Source: an uncultured Bacteroidales bacterium (GTDB lineage: Bacteria; Bacteroidota; Bacteroidia; Bacteroidales; UBA1715). Taken from it: a DNA stretch of 64,000 nt. The notes beneath the pieces are model-generated. The model did not search any database. It saw nothing but the letters and a program-made list of their open reading frames with translations, and was not told the DNA's origin. Numbering within the stretch: the stretch's first letter is position 1; each line of letters starts with the position of its first letter. Location of the stretch: the NCBI GenBank assembly GCA_937892155.1, contig CALAUG010000030.1:62001-126000 (forward strand), in the 5' to 3' direction. Of this stretch, positions 26,858 to 35,521 are shown piece by piece. Made by a program: the position numbers and the translations under genes.

Positions 26858-29800
26858 AGACTTTTTTGTTAGGAATAAAATTGTTGGTAATGTCAATGTT
26901 TTTTTCATTGACTGTCAATTCTCAAATTGGTTGCCCATTGAAAATTGGTGGATTGTCAGCATGGTGGTGTGCTGATTCTGTAAAACAAGATGCTGGTTCT
27001 AAGGTTATAAATTGGGTTAGTGTTGATGGGGAGTTAAATGTAGTGCAAGAAATTGAAGAATGGGCTCCAACATTGATAAAAAATGTTCCTGAGTTAAACG
27101 GCCATTCCGCTTTACATTTTGATGGTAATGATTTTTTAAATGGTAGCAATATTTTAAATATTGGAAAAAATGGGCAAACAGTTTTTATTGTGGGCAAGAC
27201 GCAAAATAAAACTGGAACATTTTATGCTAAATCGTATTATGGTAGCATAAAAAATAGATTTTCTTTGTATTATGATTCAAAACCTTTGTTTTTTATACAA
27301 ATTGGTAATACGAATTATATGCCGACGGGGGTTGCCAATTTAAATTCATATGATTTGTTTTCCACAAAAATTGATTTCGAAAATAATTACATGTCTTTAT
27401 TTCAAAGTGAAGCCAATTATATCAATGAATTACCGCCAATATCTTCTGCTATAACGAATACGTTCGATTTTTTGGTAGGGGCATACAATAATAAGACTGG
27501 TTTTGTTCCTCCTATAGACAATCTATATCTCACTGGCGACATTGCCGAACTCATTTTCTACGATCGTCCTCTTTCCAACATTGAGCGACAATCCGTAGAA
27601 AACTATCTTCGTTCTAAATATTTTCCGGGAACAGAGCGGGAACAATTTTCGTTTGGCGATGATATAGAGCAACTATATAGTTTGAAACCAGTCGTTTTGA
27701 CTGTTCCTGATAGAGATTATTTCAAAACATACAAGTGGGGTACGGGAGAAACAACTCAAAGCATCACTATACAAAAATCGGGTATGTACGATGTGTTTGT
27801 TACCGATGATTGGGGGTATGAGTATGTTGATACTATTTCTATTTCATTCCCTGAACTGAAGTATATTTCGAGTCAGACTATCTGCGATGGCGAGTCGCTT
27901 GTGTGGGATTGTGGCTTGAAGGGCGATTATTCGTATGCGTGGAGTACGGGTGAAACTACGCAGGCTATTTCTATTACCAAAGCTGGCAAGTATGCGGTGA
28001 AGGTTACCGACAATGAAGGATATTCCATTTTGTCGGATACGGTGGAAATTTTTGTGGATGACTTTTCTACTACAGCAAAATTGGGTGCAGATACAGCTGT
28101 GTGCGAGGGCAATCGTATTGGCTTGGCTACTCGCGTCAACGATGCGAAGCATTATCTGTGGAGTACAGGCGATACCACGGCAACCATAGCCATACAAACT
28201 GGTGGTACCTATAGTGTGGCAGTTACCAACGAATTGGGTTGCACTGCTACCGATGAGGTAAAGGTTGCCATTAAAGGTGTGGCTCCTATTGTTAACTATG
28301 TTTCGCAGTACCATTGCTTGGGCGAGACTACCGAACTGCTTTCAAATTCATATACTACCGATAATACTGCCATTACCAATACTATGTGGGTAGTGGGGAA
28401 CGATACGCTTACTGGTGCCGTGCAGCACTATGTGTTCGATACTACAGCTTCTTTCCCATTCACGTTGTTTGTAGAGAATGAGGCTGGCTGCGTGCAGTCG
28501 TTGTCTTCTGCCATTACCATTCATCCAGTGCCTGTGGCTCAATTCTCTCCGAAAATTTCTTGCCAGTTTACGCCTAACACTATTGCTTCCACGGCAACAA
28601 TAGCGAGTGGCAAGATAGCATCATACCAGTGGAATGCACAAGGTGACGTTGCTACTGATTCTCTTATTTCATTCGGCTCCGATGAGGTTGGCTCGTTTCC
28701 GGTAACGTTGCGGGTTACCTCGGATTTTGGTTGTTCAAACGAAATTACCGACAATGTGGTTGTCCGCCCGTCGTCGAAAATAGAATTTGTTCATACCAAG
28801 GCTTGTCTTGGCGATACGGTGCTGTTCTTCGACATTACCGACTATAAGCCGTATAATCCTATACTCGAAGGCTACTGGCTCTTCGATGGAAAGAAATATC
28901 AGTACCGCGATGTGATAAGTCTGAAACTCACCGATACGCTCCATCATCCTATAGCACTTCACGTAAAGACTTTCAATGGCTGTGTGAACATTGCATCCGA
29001 TACCATTGCCGCTCACGATGTTCCTCGTCCTGTTGTTGCCGATACACTCTATGCTTGTCCGAATGCGGGCATATTGTTGTCCGACCGTGGAACTTCTGCC
29101 GATGCAATCAAAAACTATCAGTGGTCTATCAATGGTGTGGAGTCGTCGGAGCAACAACCAATTGCTGAGTTTGCCGAAAGTGGTACGTATCCATATTTTG
29201 TCTTCGTTACCACCGATGCCGACTGCTACAATCGGGCACAGGGTGTGATAGTGGTTGAAGATATGCCGCAGGCCGATTTCTCATTCTATCCCGAATACGG
29301 TGCTGCTCCGTTGGACGTGGAATTTACTAACTTGTCGGAACACGCAGTACGTTATCAGTGGACGTTTGAAAAGTCTGTGGTAACCGATGAAGAACATCCT
29401 ACTTATACTTTCGAGGATAAAGCAAATTCATACGCAAAATTGCGTGCCTCGTCCGAACACGGTTGTGCCGATTCGGTTACGAAATATATTCCAGTGCAAT
29501 TGTCAGACCTCAAACTGCAGATATTAGATGTTGTTGCCACTTTGAATAAGGGTCAGATACAATATACCATACAGATTTTGAATACGGGTAACGATAATAT
29601 TCCAGAAATGGAGATATCATTGCAAAGTCCCGACTTCCCTATGCTGACGGAGACGTGGTTTGGCGCTCTCAAGGCTAACGATGTCCTCAATTATACGTTT
29701 ACTACCAAAACGGCAGCAAAGAACGGCGAAATACCAGCTTTTTTGTGCGCATCGGCATCTATAGCTTCAACAAACCAGAATGCAACCTACTATAGTGATG

Positions 29801-30081
29801 AGTTTTGTAAGGATAATTCGGGGAAATTTATGGTGTATAGCATAGCTCCGAATCCAGTAGAAAAAACGGCACAAATATCCTTTAACACGAAACAAAAAGG
29901 TACGGTAACAATAGAATGTTACGACGATGCAGGAAAGGTCCGTCTCTCACAAGAATTCACCGATGTTACCGCAGGTTTCCACACAATTCAGTTCGATGCA
30001 AGCCAACTACCAGCAGGCCGTTACACTGTGCAGATTGCACAAGGCAACCAAAAGGAACGAATGGCGATAATGAAGAGGTAA
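26854..30081 (+). CDS. Large secreted PKD-like-repeat protein with T9SS sorting domain
   Basis: A 1075-residue surface protein starting at GTG 26854 (GTGA overlap with the upstream gene). It has a signal peptide (residues 1-24), a LamG/concanavalin-like domain (about 30-255, SAWWCADSV, LNGHSALHFDGNDFL, AELIFYDRPLS), several Ig/PKD-like repeats (about 270-930; recurring YxWSTGET/DTT and LGADTAVCEG; PKD PQADFSFYPEYGAAPLDVEF near 805) and a T9SS type-A-like C-terminus from about residue 995 (YSIAPNPVEK, ending GRYTVQIAQ..RMAIMKR). It is probably exported and attached at the cell surface. The first 650 bp look more AT-rich than the rest, suggesting a mosaic origin. The stop codon starts a microrepeat array. 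Confidence 0.88.
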   Translation: MKTFLLGIKLLVMSMFFSLTVNSQIGCPLKIGGLSAWWCADSVKQDAGSKVINWVSVDGELNVVQEIEEWAPTLIKNVPELNGHSALHFDGNDFLNGSNILNIGKNGQTVFIVGKTQNKTGTFYAKSYYGSIKNRFSLYYDSKPLFFIQIGNTNYMPTGVANLNSYDLFSTKIDFENNYMSLFQSEANYINELPPISSAITNTFDFLVGAYNNKTGFVPPIDNLYLTGDIAELIFYDRPLSNIERQSVENYLRSKYFPGTEREQFSFGDDIEQLYSLKPVVLTVPDRDYFKTYKWGTGETTQSITIQKSGMYDVFVTDDWGYEYVDTISISFPELKYISSQTICDGESLVWDCGLKGDYSYAWSTGETTQAISITKAGKYAVKVTDNEGYSILSDTVEIFVDDFSTTAKLGADTAVCEGNRIGLATRVNDAKHYLWSTGDTTATIAIQTGGTYSVAVTNELGCTATDEVKVAIKGVAPIVNYVSQYHCLGETTELLSNSYTTDNTAITNTMWVVGNDTLTGAVQHYVFDTTASFPFTLFVENEAGCVQSLSSAITIHPVPVAQFSPKISCQFTPNTIASTATIASGKIASYQWNAQGDVATDSLISFGSDEVGSFPVTLRVTSDFGCSNEITDNVVVRPSSKIEFVHTKACLGDTVLFFDITDYKPYNPILEGYWLFDGKKYQYRDVISLKLTDTLHHPIALHVKTFNGCVNIASDTIAAHDVPRPVVADTLYACPNAGILLSDRGTSADAIKNYQWSINGVESSEQQPIAEFAESGTYPYFVFVTTDADCYNRAQGVIVVEDMPQADFSFYPEYGAAPLDVEFTNLSEHAVRYQWTFEKSVVTDEEHPTYTFEDKANSYAKLRASSEHGCADSVTKYIPVQLSDLKLQILDVVATLNKGQIQYTIQILNTGNDNIPEMEISLQSPDFPMLTETWFGALKANDVLNYTFTTKTAAKNGEIPAFLCASASIASTNQNATYYSDEFCKDNSGKFMVYSIAPNPVEKTAQISFNTKQKGTVTIECYDDAGKVRLSQEFTDVTAGFHTIQFDASQLPAGRYTVQIAQGNQKERMAIMKR

Positions 30082-30121
30082 GGGGAGTTAAGAATTAAGA
30101 ATTAAGAGATAAGAGTTAAGA
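30079..30121. repeat. TTAAGAA-type microrepeat array starting at a stop codon
   Basis: It begins with the TAA of the preceding gene (AAGAGGTAAGG) and continues GTTAAGAATTAAGAATTAAG and GATAAGAGTTAAGAA. Same family as the other arrays. Confidence 0.8.
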
Positions 30122-30123
30122 AT

Positions 30124-30151
30124 GTGGAGACGGAGTACACTCCGTCTCTAC
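30124..30151. repeat. Strong palindrome (GGAGACGGAGT/ACTCCGTCTC)
   Basis: A 13-bp inverted repeat with a 2-base centre and one G-T pair (30124-30136 with 30139-30151). No T tract follows, so it is more like a repetitive palindromic element than a terminator. Confidence 0.7.
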
Positions 30152-30219
30152 ACTCATTTTGAATGTAGTGCAGTGAAGAATCTGTCTCCCAAGCAGAGGG
30201 TAGCAAAGAATAATGTCTT

Positions 30220-30302
30220 TTGCAAAAACACACTAATTTCTTGGTGCGATTATTGCAAAAAGACACTAAAAACAATTATATTTGCTTGCAAAAAGGCACT
30301 AA
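30220..30302 (+). promoter_or_regulatory. Three 17-bp direct repeats with 33-bp period before an ATPase gene
   Basis: TTGCAAAAAnnCACTAA occurs at 30220-30236, 30253-30269 and 30286-30302, exactly 33 bp apart. The last ends 3 bp before the ATG at 30306. A promoter -7 box TATATTTG (30277-30284), with TTG 21 bp upstream (30253-30255), lies between repeats 2 and 3. The layout fits operators for autoregulation. Confidence 0.8.
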
Positions 30303-30305
30303 AAT

Positions 30306-31604
30306 ATGCTTAAGCGTAAGATTATCAATATTTTAAACGATTGGAAGAAAAGTTCTCATAAAGAGGCTCTTTTGCTCAAAGGAGCAAGACAAATAGGCAA
30401 GACCACTGCTGTGCGAGAATTTGCCAGACAAAATTATACGCATTTTGTAGAAATAAATTTTGAACAAAATCCCGAAGTTAAAGAGGCTTTTGCGGGTAGT
30501 AGAGACGCAAGAACCATTATTAGCCGACTGAGTTTAATGGGATACGGACCTTTTGTTGCAGGTAAAACTCTTGTCTTTTTTGATGAAATTCAGAGTTGTC
30601 CCAATGCCCGGACTGCCATAAAATTTTTGGTTGAGGATAATCAATTTGATTACATAGAATCTGGCTCGTTGCTTGGTATAAACTATGCAGAAGTAAGTAG
30701 TTATCCTGTTGGTTTTGAGTTTCAAGTGGAAATGTTTCCTCTCGATTTTGAGGAATGGTTATGGGCAAACGGCATCAGCGATGAGATAATACAAGAGGTA
30801 AAAAATAACTTTATCAATGGCAAAAACATAGATGCTGTAACCCATGAGCAGTTGATGAAGCTTTATCGCAATTTTTTGATTGTTGGGGGAATGCCCAAAG
30901 TCGTAACTACGTACTTGGAACATATTGATTTTGCTGAAGTTATACGTCAGCAACGTATAATTATAGATAGCTATCGTGACGACATTGCAAAATATGCTGC
31001 GTCCCAAAAAACAAAGGCAAAGCGTTTTTTTGATGCCATACCGTCGCAAATTGCCAAACAGCGTAAACGTTATATACTTTCCGACTTGGAAAAGACTGGT
31101 AATATGCAAAAATACGAAGATGCAGCACAATGGTTAGCTGATGCAGGTATTGCTTACTTCAGTTACAACACACATACGCTTGCAATGCCGTTTGAGCAAT
31201 ATGAAAATCGTAATCTGTTTAAAGTCTATTTACTTGACACGGGTTTGCTCTGTTCTTTATGGGGCGAAAAATTGCAATGGGAAGTAATGAAAGGAAACAT
31301 TGCAATAAACGAAGGTGGATTGACCGAAAATTTTGTCGCCGCCGAATTGGTTAAACACGGACACCAATTGCATTATTATGATAGGAAAAGTCGTAACGAA
31401 TTGGATTTCCTGATTCGCGAAAATAATTTGGTTTCTATCATCGAAGTAAAATCGGGAAACGATTACAAGAAACATTCGGCATTGAACAATGTAATGGACG
31501 AGTTTTCGGAATTTATTGAAAGAAGTATCGTGTTAAGCAAATTCAATATAGACAACTCCGAAACTATACAATACAGTCCAATATACACCTCAATGTGGTT
31601 GTAG
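30306..31604 (+). CDS. AAA ATPase with C-terminal DUF4143 (nuclease-like) domain
   Basis: A 432-residue protein. The N-terminal AAA_14 domain has Walker A LKGARQIGKTTAVREF (residues 22-38) and Walker B KTLVFFDEIQSCP (about 82-94). The C-terminal DUF4143 region contains ENFVAAEL and NELDFLIR...SIIEVKSG, which matches the D-(D/E)xK core of the PD-(D/E)xK nuclease fold. The family is abundant in Bacteroidota and its role is not established. It is a single-gene unit with a repeat-containing promoter and a miniature IS remnant 20 bp downstream. It has no evident role in glycan synthesis. Confidence 0.9.
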   Translation: MLKRKIINILNDWKKSSHKEALLLKGARQIGKTTAVREFARQNYTHFVEINFEQNPEVKEAFAGSRDARTIISRLSLMGYGPFVAGKTLVFFDEIQSCPNARTAIKFLVEDNQFDYIESGSLLGINYAEVSSYPVGFEFQVEMFPLDFEEWLWANGISDEIIQEVKNNFINGKNIDAVTHEQLMKLYRNFLIVGGMPKVVTTYLEHIDFAEVIRQQRIIIDSYRDDIAKYAASQKTKAKRFFDAIPSQIAKQRKRYILSDLEKTGNMQKYEDAAQWLADAGIAYFSYNTHTLAMPFEQYENRNLFKVYLLDTGLLCSLWGEKLQWEVMKGNIAINEGGLTENFVAAELVKHGHQLHYYDRKSRNELDFLIRENNLVSIIEVKSGNDYKKHSALNNVMDEFSEFIERSIVLSKFNIDNSETIQYSPIYTSMWL

Positions 31605-31623
31605 ATTCTAAATGAAATTTAGA

Positions 31624-31792
31624 TGTAAATGCCCAAATAAGCTTGACCGAAATTCAACTATGTTTTGATTCAATTTCAATTACTTTTTTCGCTTGAAGCT
31701 TTCACTGAACTTGCGTCTTTGTCGTTCTTCTCTTGTCATTTCCATTTTTTACCTTTTTTATGGTCAAGCTATTTCAGGAATTGACATTTACA
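31624..31792. mobile_element. 169-bp IS3-like miniature element
   Basis: The ends are imperfect inverted repeats: TGTAAATGCCCAAATAAGC at the left and, reading inward from 31792, TGTAAATGTCAATTCCTG then AAATAGCTTGACC, both finishing in GCTTGACC. The TG...CA termini and an internal fragment of an OrfA-like transposase start suggest an internally deleted IS3-family element. No clear target duplication remains. Confidence 0.65.
31680..31745 (-). pseudogene. Transposase OrfA N-terminal remnant
   Basis: It reads MEMTREERQRRKFSESFKRKK then stop. The RRKFSxxFKRxK pattern is the start of many IS3-family OrfA proteins. Adding one A to the A6 run would extend it as VIEIE, so the stop looks like a frameshift. 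Confidence 0.6.
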
Positions 31793-31838
31793 TACGTATC
31801 ACAGAATGCTGACTTTATTAGAAAAATAAAGAATTGTG

Positions 31839-31869
31839 TTGTGTATGTGTAGGGAAAGTTGTACGTTTG
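31839..31869 (+). promoter_or_regulatory. Promoter of the central glycan operon
   Basis: TTG at 31839-31841, 20 bp, TACGTTTG at 31862-31869. It lies 16 bp before ATG 31886. The genes that follow to 41440 are on one strand with small gaps, so this may drive about 9.5 kb. Confidence 0.7.
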
Positions 31870-31885
31870 TCAAATTATGTTTTTC

Positions 31886-32827
31886 ATGGATACTCCATTA
31901 GTTTCTATCTGTTGTTTAGTATACAATCATGAACCATTTCTTCGAGAATGTTTCGAAGGGTTTGTTATGCAAAAAACAACTTTCCCTATAGAAGTTCTTG
32001 TTCACGATGATGCCTCGACTGATCATTCTGCCGATATTATTCGAGAATATACCGCAAAATATCCAGATATATTTAAGCCTATCTACCAAACTGAAAACCA
32101 ATATTCAAAAGGTAAAGGTTTTGTTGGTTTGCAATTAAACTTTGAACGTGCACAAGGTAAATATATTGCAATGTGCGAAGGTGATGACTATTGGACGGAT
32201 CCATTGAAATTGCAAAAACAAGTTGATTTTCTGGAGAAAAATGAGGATTATAGTTTCTGTGCAACGGGATATGATGTATATAACCAAGAAGAGTCCTCAT
32301 GGGAAGAAGAATATGATAATTCTATATGGGGGAATTTTGATATTAATGTGTTTTATAATCATTGGTTGGTTCAATTGTTGACTGTGGTTTTTCATCGGGA
32401 TATGGTTGATATTGAAGAAACGAAAAAATATAAACTATTTAGGGATTATCATTTGTACTATTTTTTATTAAAAAAAGGGAATGGGTTTAAATTAAATGAT
32501 ATAACTGGTGTATACCGAAAACATAATGGGGGCGTTAACTCAAAGGGAAATGAATTGTTTCATTTAAAAACAGATTATGAAGTGGTAAAAGATTTGTATA
32601 TGAAAAATCGACATGATACAGATTTGGAAAACCAAGTTTTAATTTTTTTAGATAATTATCATCATTTTATTGTTGTTCATTTGAGAGATGGTAATTTTTA
32701 TAGAAATCTTCTTTATGTATTTATAGAATATTTTAGGCTAAAAGGGGGAATATTTGCAGCAACGAAAGTTTGGGATGTTTTTTACCCTCATTTGTACGGT
32801 TTCGTAAAAAATAGATTATGCAGATAG
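31886..32827 (+). CDS. GT2-family glycosyltransferase
   Basis: A 313-residue GT-A enzyme. It opens PLVSICCLVYNHEPFLRECF, has the nucleotide-binding EVLVHDDASTDHS and the metal-binding MCEGDDYWTDPLK, a diagnostic EGDD variant of the DxD motif. The frame extends upstream to a TTG at 31859 and an ATG at 31877, but the promoter box ends at 31869, so ATG 31886 is preferred. It is the first gene of the central glycan operon; donor and acceptor unknown. Confidence 0.88.
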   Translation: MDTPLVSICCLVYNHEPFLRECFEGFVMQKTTFPIEVLVHDDASTDHSADIIREYTAKYPDIFKPIYQTENQYSKGKGFVGLQLNFERAQGKYIAMCEGDDYWTDPLKLQKQVDFLEKNEDYSFCATGYDVYNQEESSWEEEYDNSIWGNFDINVFYNHWLVQLLTVVFHRDMVDIEETKKYKLFRDYHLYYFLLKKGNGFKLNDITGVYRKHNGGVNSKGNELFHLKTDYEVVKDLYMKNRHDTDLENQVLIFLDNYHHFIVVHLRDGNFYRNLLYVFIEYFRLKGGIFAATKVWDVFYPHLYGFVKNRLCR

Positions 32828-32846
32828 ATAAAGTGTTTTTATAAAA

Positions 32847-33689
32847 ATGAAAAAAAAATATACTTTGATAGATTTCTTTTTCATTAGTTGTAGAAAACTA
32901 CAACTAGTGATACTATCACTTAGATATCAATATTTTCAAATGTATAAAAAAGTGCGTGGTATTAATGATCTCGTTATTCATTATTATTCGGTATGTTGGA
33001 ATGAGGAGAAAATATTACCTTTTGTTTTTTCTCATTATGATGATATTGTTGATCATTACTATGTATGGGATAATGGAAGTACAGATAATACATTGTCTAT
33101 ATTAAAAGCAAATCCTAAAGTGACAATTTGTAATTTTGAAACAGAAAATAAGTTTGATGATTTAAAACATCTAATAATAAAGAATAATGAATGGAAAAAA
33201 AGTCGCGGGAAAGCAGATTGGGTTATAGTATGTGATACGGATGAATTCCTCTATGGAGAAAAACATTTAAAGCAGATATTGAAGGATACGAAAAAAACGA
33301 TATTTAAGCCTGAAGGATATGATATGATAACAGATATCTTCCCTAGAAATACAAAAACAATAGTTACTCAGGTTAGTAGAGGTATTAAAGATCCTTACTA
33401 TAATAAGTTGGTCTTATTTAATCCTTATAAGATAGTTGATATTAATTATTCGCCAGGTTGCCATTCTGCAAATCCAACAGGTTTAGTCTTATTTAGTGAT
33501 TTTGAATTGAAATTGCTTCATTATAAACGTTTAGGATTGGATTATCTACTCCAAAGAAATCATATTTTAAACTCTCGGTTTAAAGAGGAGAATAGACAAA
33601 AAGGAATGGGGGTACAATATGGTTACACTGATGCAAGTGTTACGTCTAAATTTTATCAAGATTTAGAAAAAAGTAAACAAGTCTTTTAG
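32847..33689 (+). CDS. Glycosyltransferase family 2 (Glyco_tranf_2_4 type)
   Basis: A 280-residue protein whose core reads YYSVCWNEEKILPFVFSHY, DHYYVWDNGSTDNTLSIL and ADWVIVCDTDEFLY. The NExxxLPxxxxHY, DNGSTDxT and CDTDEF series marks the GT2 subgroup with a DxD-like metal site. The N-terminal 30 residues are basic. Very AT-rich. It lies 19 bp after the previous gene. Confidence 0.82.
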   Translation: MKKKYTLIDFFFISCRKLQLVILSLRYQYFQMYKKVRGINDLVIHYYSVCWNEEKILPFVFSHYDDIVDHYYVWDNGSTDNTLSILKANPKVTICNFETENKFDDLKHLIIKNNEWKKSRGKADWVIVCDTDEFLYGEKHLKQILKDTKKTIFKPEGYDMITDIFPRNTKTIVTQVSRGIKDPYYNKLVLFNPYKIVDINYSPGCHSANPTGLVLFSDFELKLLHYKRLGLDYLLQRNHILNSRFKEENRQKGMGVQYGYTDASVTSKFYQDLEKSKQVF

Positions 33690-33722
33690 AAAATAGAATA
33701 GTAATCTGTAAAAGTATTAAAA

Positions 33723-34622
33723 TTGATTAAAGTTTCCATCATTATAGTAAACTACAAAACTCCATCATTGACAGTTCAATGTGTACAATCAATACTATGG
33801 TTTGAAACAACACTAAATTATGAAATTATAGTTGTTGATAATGATTCTCAAGATGATACAGAGCAACAATTACGTGCAATATATCCAAATTTGAAATGGG
33901 TACAAATGGGATATAATAGTGGTTTTGCAAAAGCGAATAATGCTGGGTTGAAAACAGCAGAAGGTAATTACATTTTATTCTTGAACTCGGATACTATCTT
34001 AATAGAACCAATATTTCAGAATTTGATAAATTCTTTAGATGAAAACCGTGTTGGATTAGTTTCTTGTAAAATGTTAAATATGGATAAAACGTTGCAATTA
34101 AGCTATTATGATTGCAATCATGTATTTAAGAATATTTGGCGAAGAAATCCGTTTGTGATAAAATGTACAAATGTTACGGAACGTATAAAAAAGGAAAAAA
34201 GACAATTGCAAGAAAATCATGCTATTGTGCATTATCCAGATTGGGTTTCAGGTGCTGTTATGATGCTTCAGAGGAAGGTTTTAGAAAACTATAACCTTTT
34301 CTGGGACGATCGTTTTTTTATGTATTGGGAAGACGTTGAATTGTGTTTTAGACTTAGAAAATTACATTTAAAAATAAAATATAATCCATATTGTCAATTG
34401 ATACATCTTGGTGGTGGAGGTGCTAATGTTCCTTTTCAAAGATATTGTATGATGGAAAAATCTAAATTGCTTTTTGTTCGAAAAAGGTATGGGTGTATTT
34501 TATATTATGTGTATTTATTTCTTTTTAAAAGTGAGTTGTATTTAGAGAAATTTCTTGAATTGAGAAAAAAACATTCACTAGATGGTTTATTAAAGAAAGA
34601 AGTAGCTTTTTATTTAAAATAG
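33723..34622 (+). CDS. GT2-family glycosyltransferase (rhamnosyltransferase-like)
   Basis: A 299-residue GT-A enzyme. It has KVSIIIVNYKTPSLTVQCV, VVDNDSQDDTEQQL, YILFLNSDTIL with the DxD site and a late WVSGAVMMLQRK then YWEDVELCFRLRKL, the conserved C-terminal ED motif of WbbL-like rhamnosyltransferases. No ATG fits: an in-frame stop is 21 bp upstream and TTG 33723 directly precedes IKVSIII, so TTG is taken as the start. Confidence 0.88.
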   Translation: MIKVSIIIVNYKTPSLTVQCVQSILWFETTLNYEIIVVDNDSQDDTEQQLRAIYPNLKWVQMGYNSGFAKANNAGLKTAEGNYILFLNSDTILIEPIFQNLINSLDENRVGLVSCKMLNMDKTLQLSYYDCNHVFKNIWRRNPFVIKCTNVTERIKKEKRQLQENHAIVHYPDWVSGAVMMLQRKVLENYNLFWDDRFFMYWEDVELCFRLRKLHLKIKYNPYCQLIHLGGGGANVPFQRYCMMEKSKLLFVRKRYGCILYYVYLFLFKSELYLEKFLELRKKHSLDGLLKKEVAFYLK

Positions 34623-34645
34623 AACTTTTGAACAATAAGCAGAAA

Positions 34646-35521
34646 ATGACATTTTCTATCATAATTTCTACATATAATCGTGCTTCGTTTTTACCAAGAG
34701 CAATAGAATCAGTATTAGCACAAACCTATACTGATTGGGAACTAATTATAGTAGACGATGGTAGTACGGATAATACAAAAGAAGTTGTCCTGCAGTATAA
34801 AGATGCTCGTATTCGATATATTTACCAGCAAAATGCCGAACGTAGCGCTGCCCGCAACAACGGAATAAACAACGCTACTGGCGATTATGTTTGTTTTTTA
34901 GATAGTGATGATAGCTATCGTTCAGACTATTTAGAGACAGTATATGGATTAATTTTAAATTGTGATAAAACTGTGTTTGTTATATCTGGCATGTCAGTAC
35001 ATAGGAATGAAAAAGTTGTAGAAGTTATTCCTGAGGATATAGGTTATAATAGGTTTCATTATTTCTTTCAGAAATCGGTACCCCCAAGTGTTGTTTGTTT
35101 GTCAAGGTCTTTGTTGGAAATCCATTCGTTTGACGAAGGAGTTGTTGTTTCAGAGGATACAAAATTATGGGTAGAAATAATGAGAGAAAATCCGATAGTA
35201 TTACTTAATAAGACAATAGGTGTTGATTTTTATTTTCATGAAAGTAATACCATAAATGTAAAGAAAAGAAATGTTTATGCAGAAAGGAAAAAAACTTTAC
35301 AACGGATCTTAGTAGAAGATGTAAATGGAAATATAAATAAACGTTTTGCAACGTATGTAATGGATGATTGTACTTTCGGTATAGTAAGATTTTATCTTTA
35401 CCAATCTCAAAAATTTAAGGTAATTATTATTATACTGAAGTCAATTGTCTTTGTTCCAACACATAGATTGAGAGAAAAATTAGGCTCTCTTCGAAATGTT
35501 TTATTAAAAAATACATTATGA
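34646..35521 (+). CDS. GT2-family glycosyltransferase
   Basis: A 291-residue GT-A enzyme. TFSIIISTYNRASFLPRAI, WELIIVDDGSTDNTKEV, then ARNNGINNATGDYVCFLDSDD with the metal site. ATG 34646 starts immediately before the conserved first strand; a TTG at 34628 is an alternative. The stop overlaps the methyltransferase ATG by 4 bp. The short GC-richer run around 34830-34890 contrasts with the AT-rich surroundings. Confidence 0.9.
   Translation: MTFSIIISTYNRASFLPRAIESVLAQTYTDWELIIVDDGSTDNTKEVVLQYKDARIRYIYQQNAERSAARNNGINNATGDYVCFLDSDDSYRSDYLETVYGLILNCDKTVFVISGMSVHRNEKVVEVIPEDIGYNRFHYFFQKSVPPSVVCLSRSLLEIHSFDEGVVVSEDTKLWVEIMRENPIVLLNKTIGVDFYFHESNTINVKKRNVYAERKKTLQRILVEDVNGNINKRFATYVMDDCTFGIVRFYLYQSQKFKVIIIILKSIVFVPTHRLREKLGSLRNVLLKNTL

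Noticed and set aside
28991..29248. Forward 85-residue frame inside the T9SS cargo gene
   Set aside because: It is an out-of-frame shadow of a continuous 1075-codon gene with clear domains.
31859..31885. TTG or ATG starts upstream of 31886 for the first GT2 of the central operon
   Set aside because: The -7 box TACGTTTG ends at 31869, leaving no room for a leader; ATG 31886 directly precedes the conserved PLVSICC strand.
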